Shown here piece by piece: positions 5,594 through 6,054 of a stretch of 6,054 bases of DNA. The notes under the pieces are model-generated. The model did no database searches, had not been told where the DNA came from, and saw only the letters and a program-made list of their open reading frames with translations. The translations under genes were made by a program, and so were the position numbers. Every line of letters starts with the position of its first letter. Position 1 is the stretch's first letter. The DNA lies in assembly GCA_903941145.1 (NCBI GenBank), contig CAJANQ010000557.1:1-6054 (forward strand). The letters are read 5' to 3'. This DNA comes from an uncultured Actinomycetes bacterium. Its GTDB lineage: Bacteria > Actinomycetota > Acidimicrobiia > Acidimicrobiales > Microtrichaceae.

Positions 5594-6054
5594 TTGTCTG
5601 ACAGTCACGACGGGGTCCGGCCCCAGGGGGACGACGTCGTCCGGCTGCATGCGCCGTCGGCCGTGCCGGTGCCCGACCGTGCCGCCACCACCGCCCGCCT
5701 CGCCGAGCTGCTCGACGACCCGCCGGCGGTCCTGCTCACGTCGTCGTGCACCCATGCGCTCGAGGCGTCGATGCTGCTCGCCGGGGTCGGCCCCGGCGAC
5801 GAGGTCGTCGTCCCTGCCTTCACACTCTCGTCCACCGCCAACGCGGCGCTGCTGCGCGGCGCGACGGTCCGGTTCGCCGACGTGCGCGCCGAGGACGGGA
5901 ACATGGACCCCGCGTCGCTCGACGGGGTCGTGAACGCCCGCACCCGGGCCGTGGTCTGCGTCCACTACGGCGGCGTGGCCGCCGACGTCGAGGAGCTCGG
6001 GATCGTCGCGGCGACCGTGGGCGCCGACCTGGTCGAGGACGCCGCACACGGACT
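5594..6054 (+). CDS. DegT/DnrJ/EryC1 sugar aminotransferase, WecE/RffA-like (3' truncated by window)
   Basis: The first 153 residues of a PLP-dependent nucleotide-sugar aminotransferase are visible; the gene continues past the window. Family marks are VLLTSSCTHALEAS (about 46-59, the phosphate-binding turn), GPGDEVVVPAFT (66-77), STANAALLRGA (80-90), TRAVVCVHYGGVA (117-129) and VEDAAHG (147-153). D149 in the last motif is the family aspartate that pairs with the PLP ring nitrogen. The SCT turn, FT..STANA..LRGA and VHY.GVA are closest to WecE/RffA, which makes dTDP-4-amino-4,6-dideoxygalactose from the 4-keto sugar with glutamate as amino donor. The lysine that holds PLP lies beyond the window. 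The start is taken as TTG with GAGGG 6 bases before it. The segment before residue 45 is unlike the family: the usual S-G-x-L-x-G motif is not visible. It is divergent from the glycosyltransferase operon. The aminotransferase call is secure; the exact sugar is inference, as other 4- or 3-aminotransferases share this fold. Confidence 0.85.
   Translation, partial: MSDSHDGVRPQGDDVVRLHAPSAVPVPDRAATTARLAELLDDPPAVLLTSSCTHALEASMLLAGVGPGDEVVVPAFTLSSTANAALLRGATVRFADVRAEDGNMDPASLDGVVNARTRAVVCVHYGGVAADVEELGIVAATVGADLVEDAAHG

Noticed and set aside
5663..5665. In-frame GTG as the transaminase start
   Set aside because: There is no good ribosome binding site before it and it would remove 23 more residues from an N-terminus about as long as WecE's; TTG 5594 with GAGGG is better.
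5649..5933. 94-residue ATG-started frame on the plus strand
   Set aside because: It is a Pro/Arg/Ser-rich shadow in another frame of the WecE-like transaminase, whose own frame carries conserved motifs to the end of the window.
5555..6049. 165-residue N-terminal extension of the first glycosyltransferase
   Set aside because: It lies antisense to the transaminase, is Arg/Gly-rich and places the GT-B N-terminal strand far inside the protein; GTG 5554 gives a normal family length.
1..6054. Search by eye for tRNA, CRISPR, insertion sequences, attachment sites and long direct repeats
   Set aside because: None was found; the window is almost fully occupied by six coding regions of uniform composition, with no sign of recent insertion.

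Overview
The window is very GC-rich, with G or C at nearly every third codon position, GTG and TTG starts, and almost no intergenic space. This points to a high-GC Gram-positive (actinobacterial) chromosome; the genus cannot be told from the sequence. No tRNA, rRNA, CRISPR array, insertion sequence or transposase was seen, and there is no gene-free stretch over 300 bases. The content is a cell-surface glycan (polysaccharide or glycolipid) biosynthesis and export locus, cut at both ends.

Layout, left to right. (1) Plus strand, 1-344: the C-terminal end of an ABC transporter ATP-binding domain, probably the last part of an ABC exporter. (2) Plus strand, 353-1342: a phytanoyl-CoA-dioxygenase (PhyH)-like Fe(II)/2-oxoglutarate oxygenase. 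It starts 8 bases after the ABC stop and is probably co-translated with it. (3) Minus strand, three genes read right to left: a GT-B glycosyltransferase of GT4 type (5554-4406), a second GT4-type glycosyltransferase (4396-3269) and a glutamine-dependent asparagine synthase family protein (3269-1332). Their junctions are a 9-base gap and a one-base TGATG overlap, so they form one operon. The asparagine synthase gene and the oxygenase gene converge and overlap by 11 bases. (4) Plus strand, 5594-6054: the N-terminal part of a DegT/DnrJ/EryC1 PLP-dependent sugar aminotransferase most like WecE/RffA (dTDP-4-amino-4,6-dideoxygalactose transaminase). It runs off the window and is divergent from the glycosyltransferase operon across only 39 bases.

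How the genes may work together (inference): the transaminase would make an amino-dideoxy sugar nucleotide, the two glycosyltransferases would build the glycan, and the AsnB-family enzyme might amidate a sugar acid rather than serve asparagine supply. The PhyH-like oxygenase may hydroxylate a lipid or glycan intermediate, and the ABC exporter may move the product across the membrane. No gene here is of a wholly unknown family. The most unusual points are the oxygenase inside a glycan locus, the AsnB-family amidotransferase downstream of two glycosyltransferases, the non-canonical N-terminus of the transaminase, and the compressed divergent control region at about 5555-5593.
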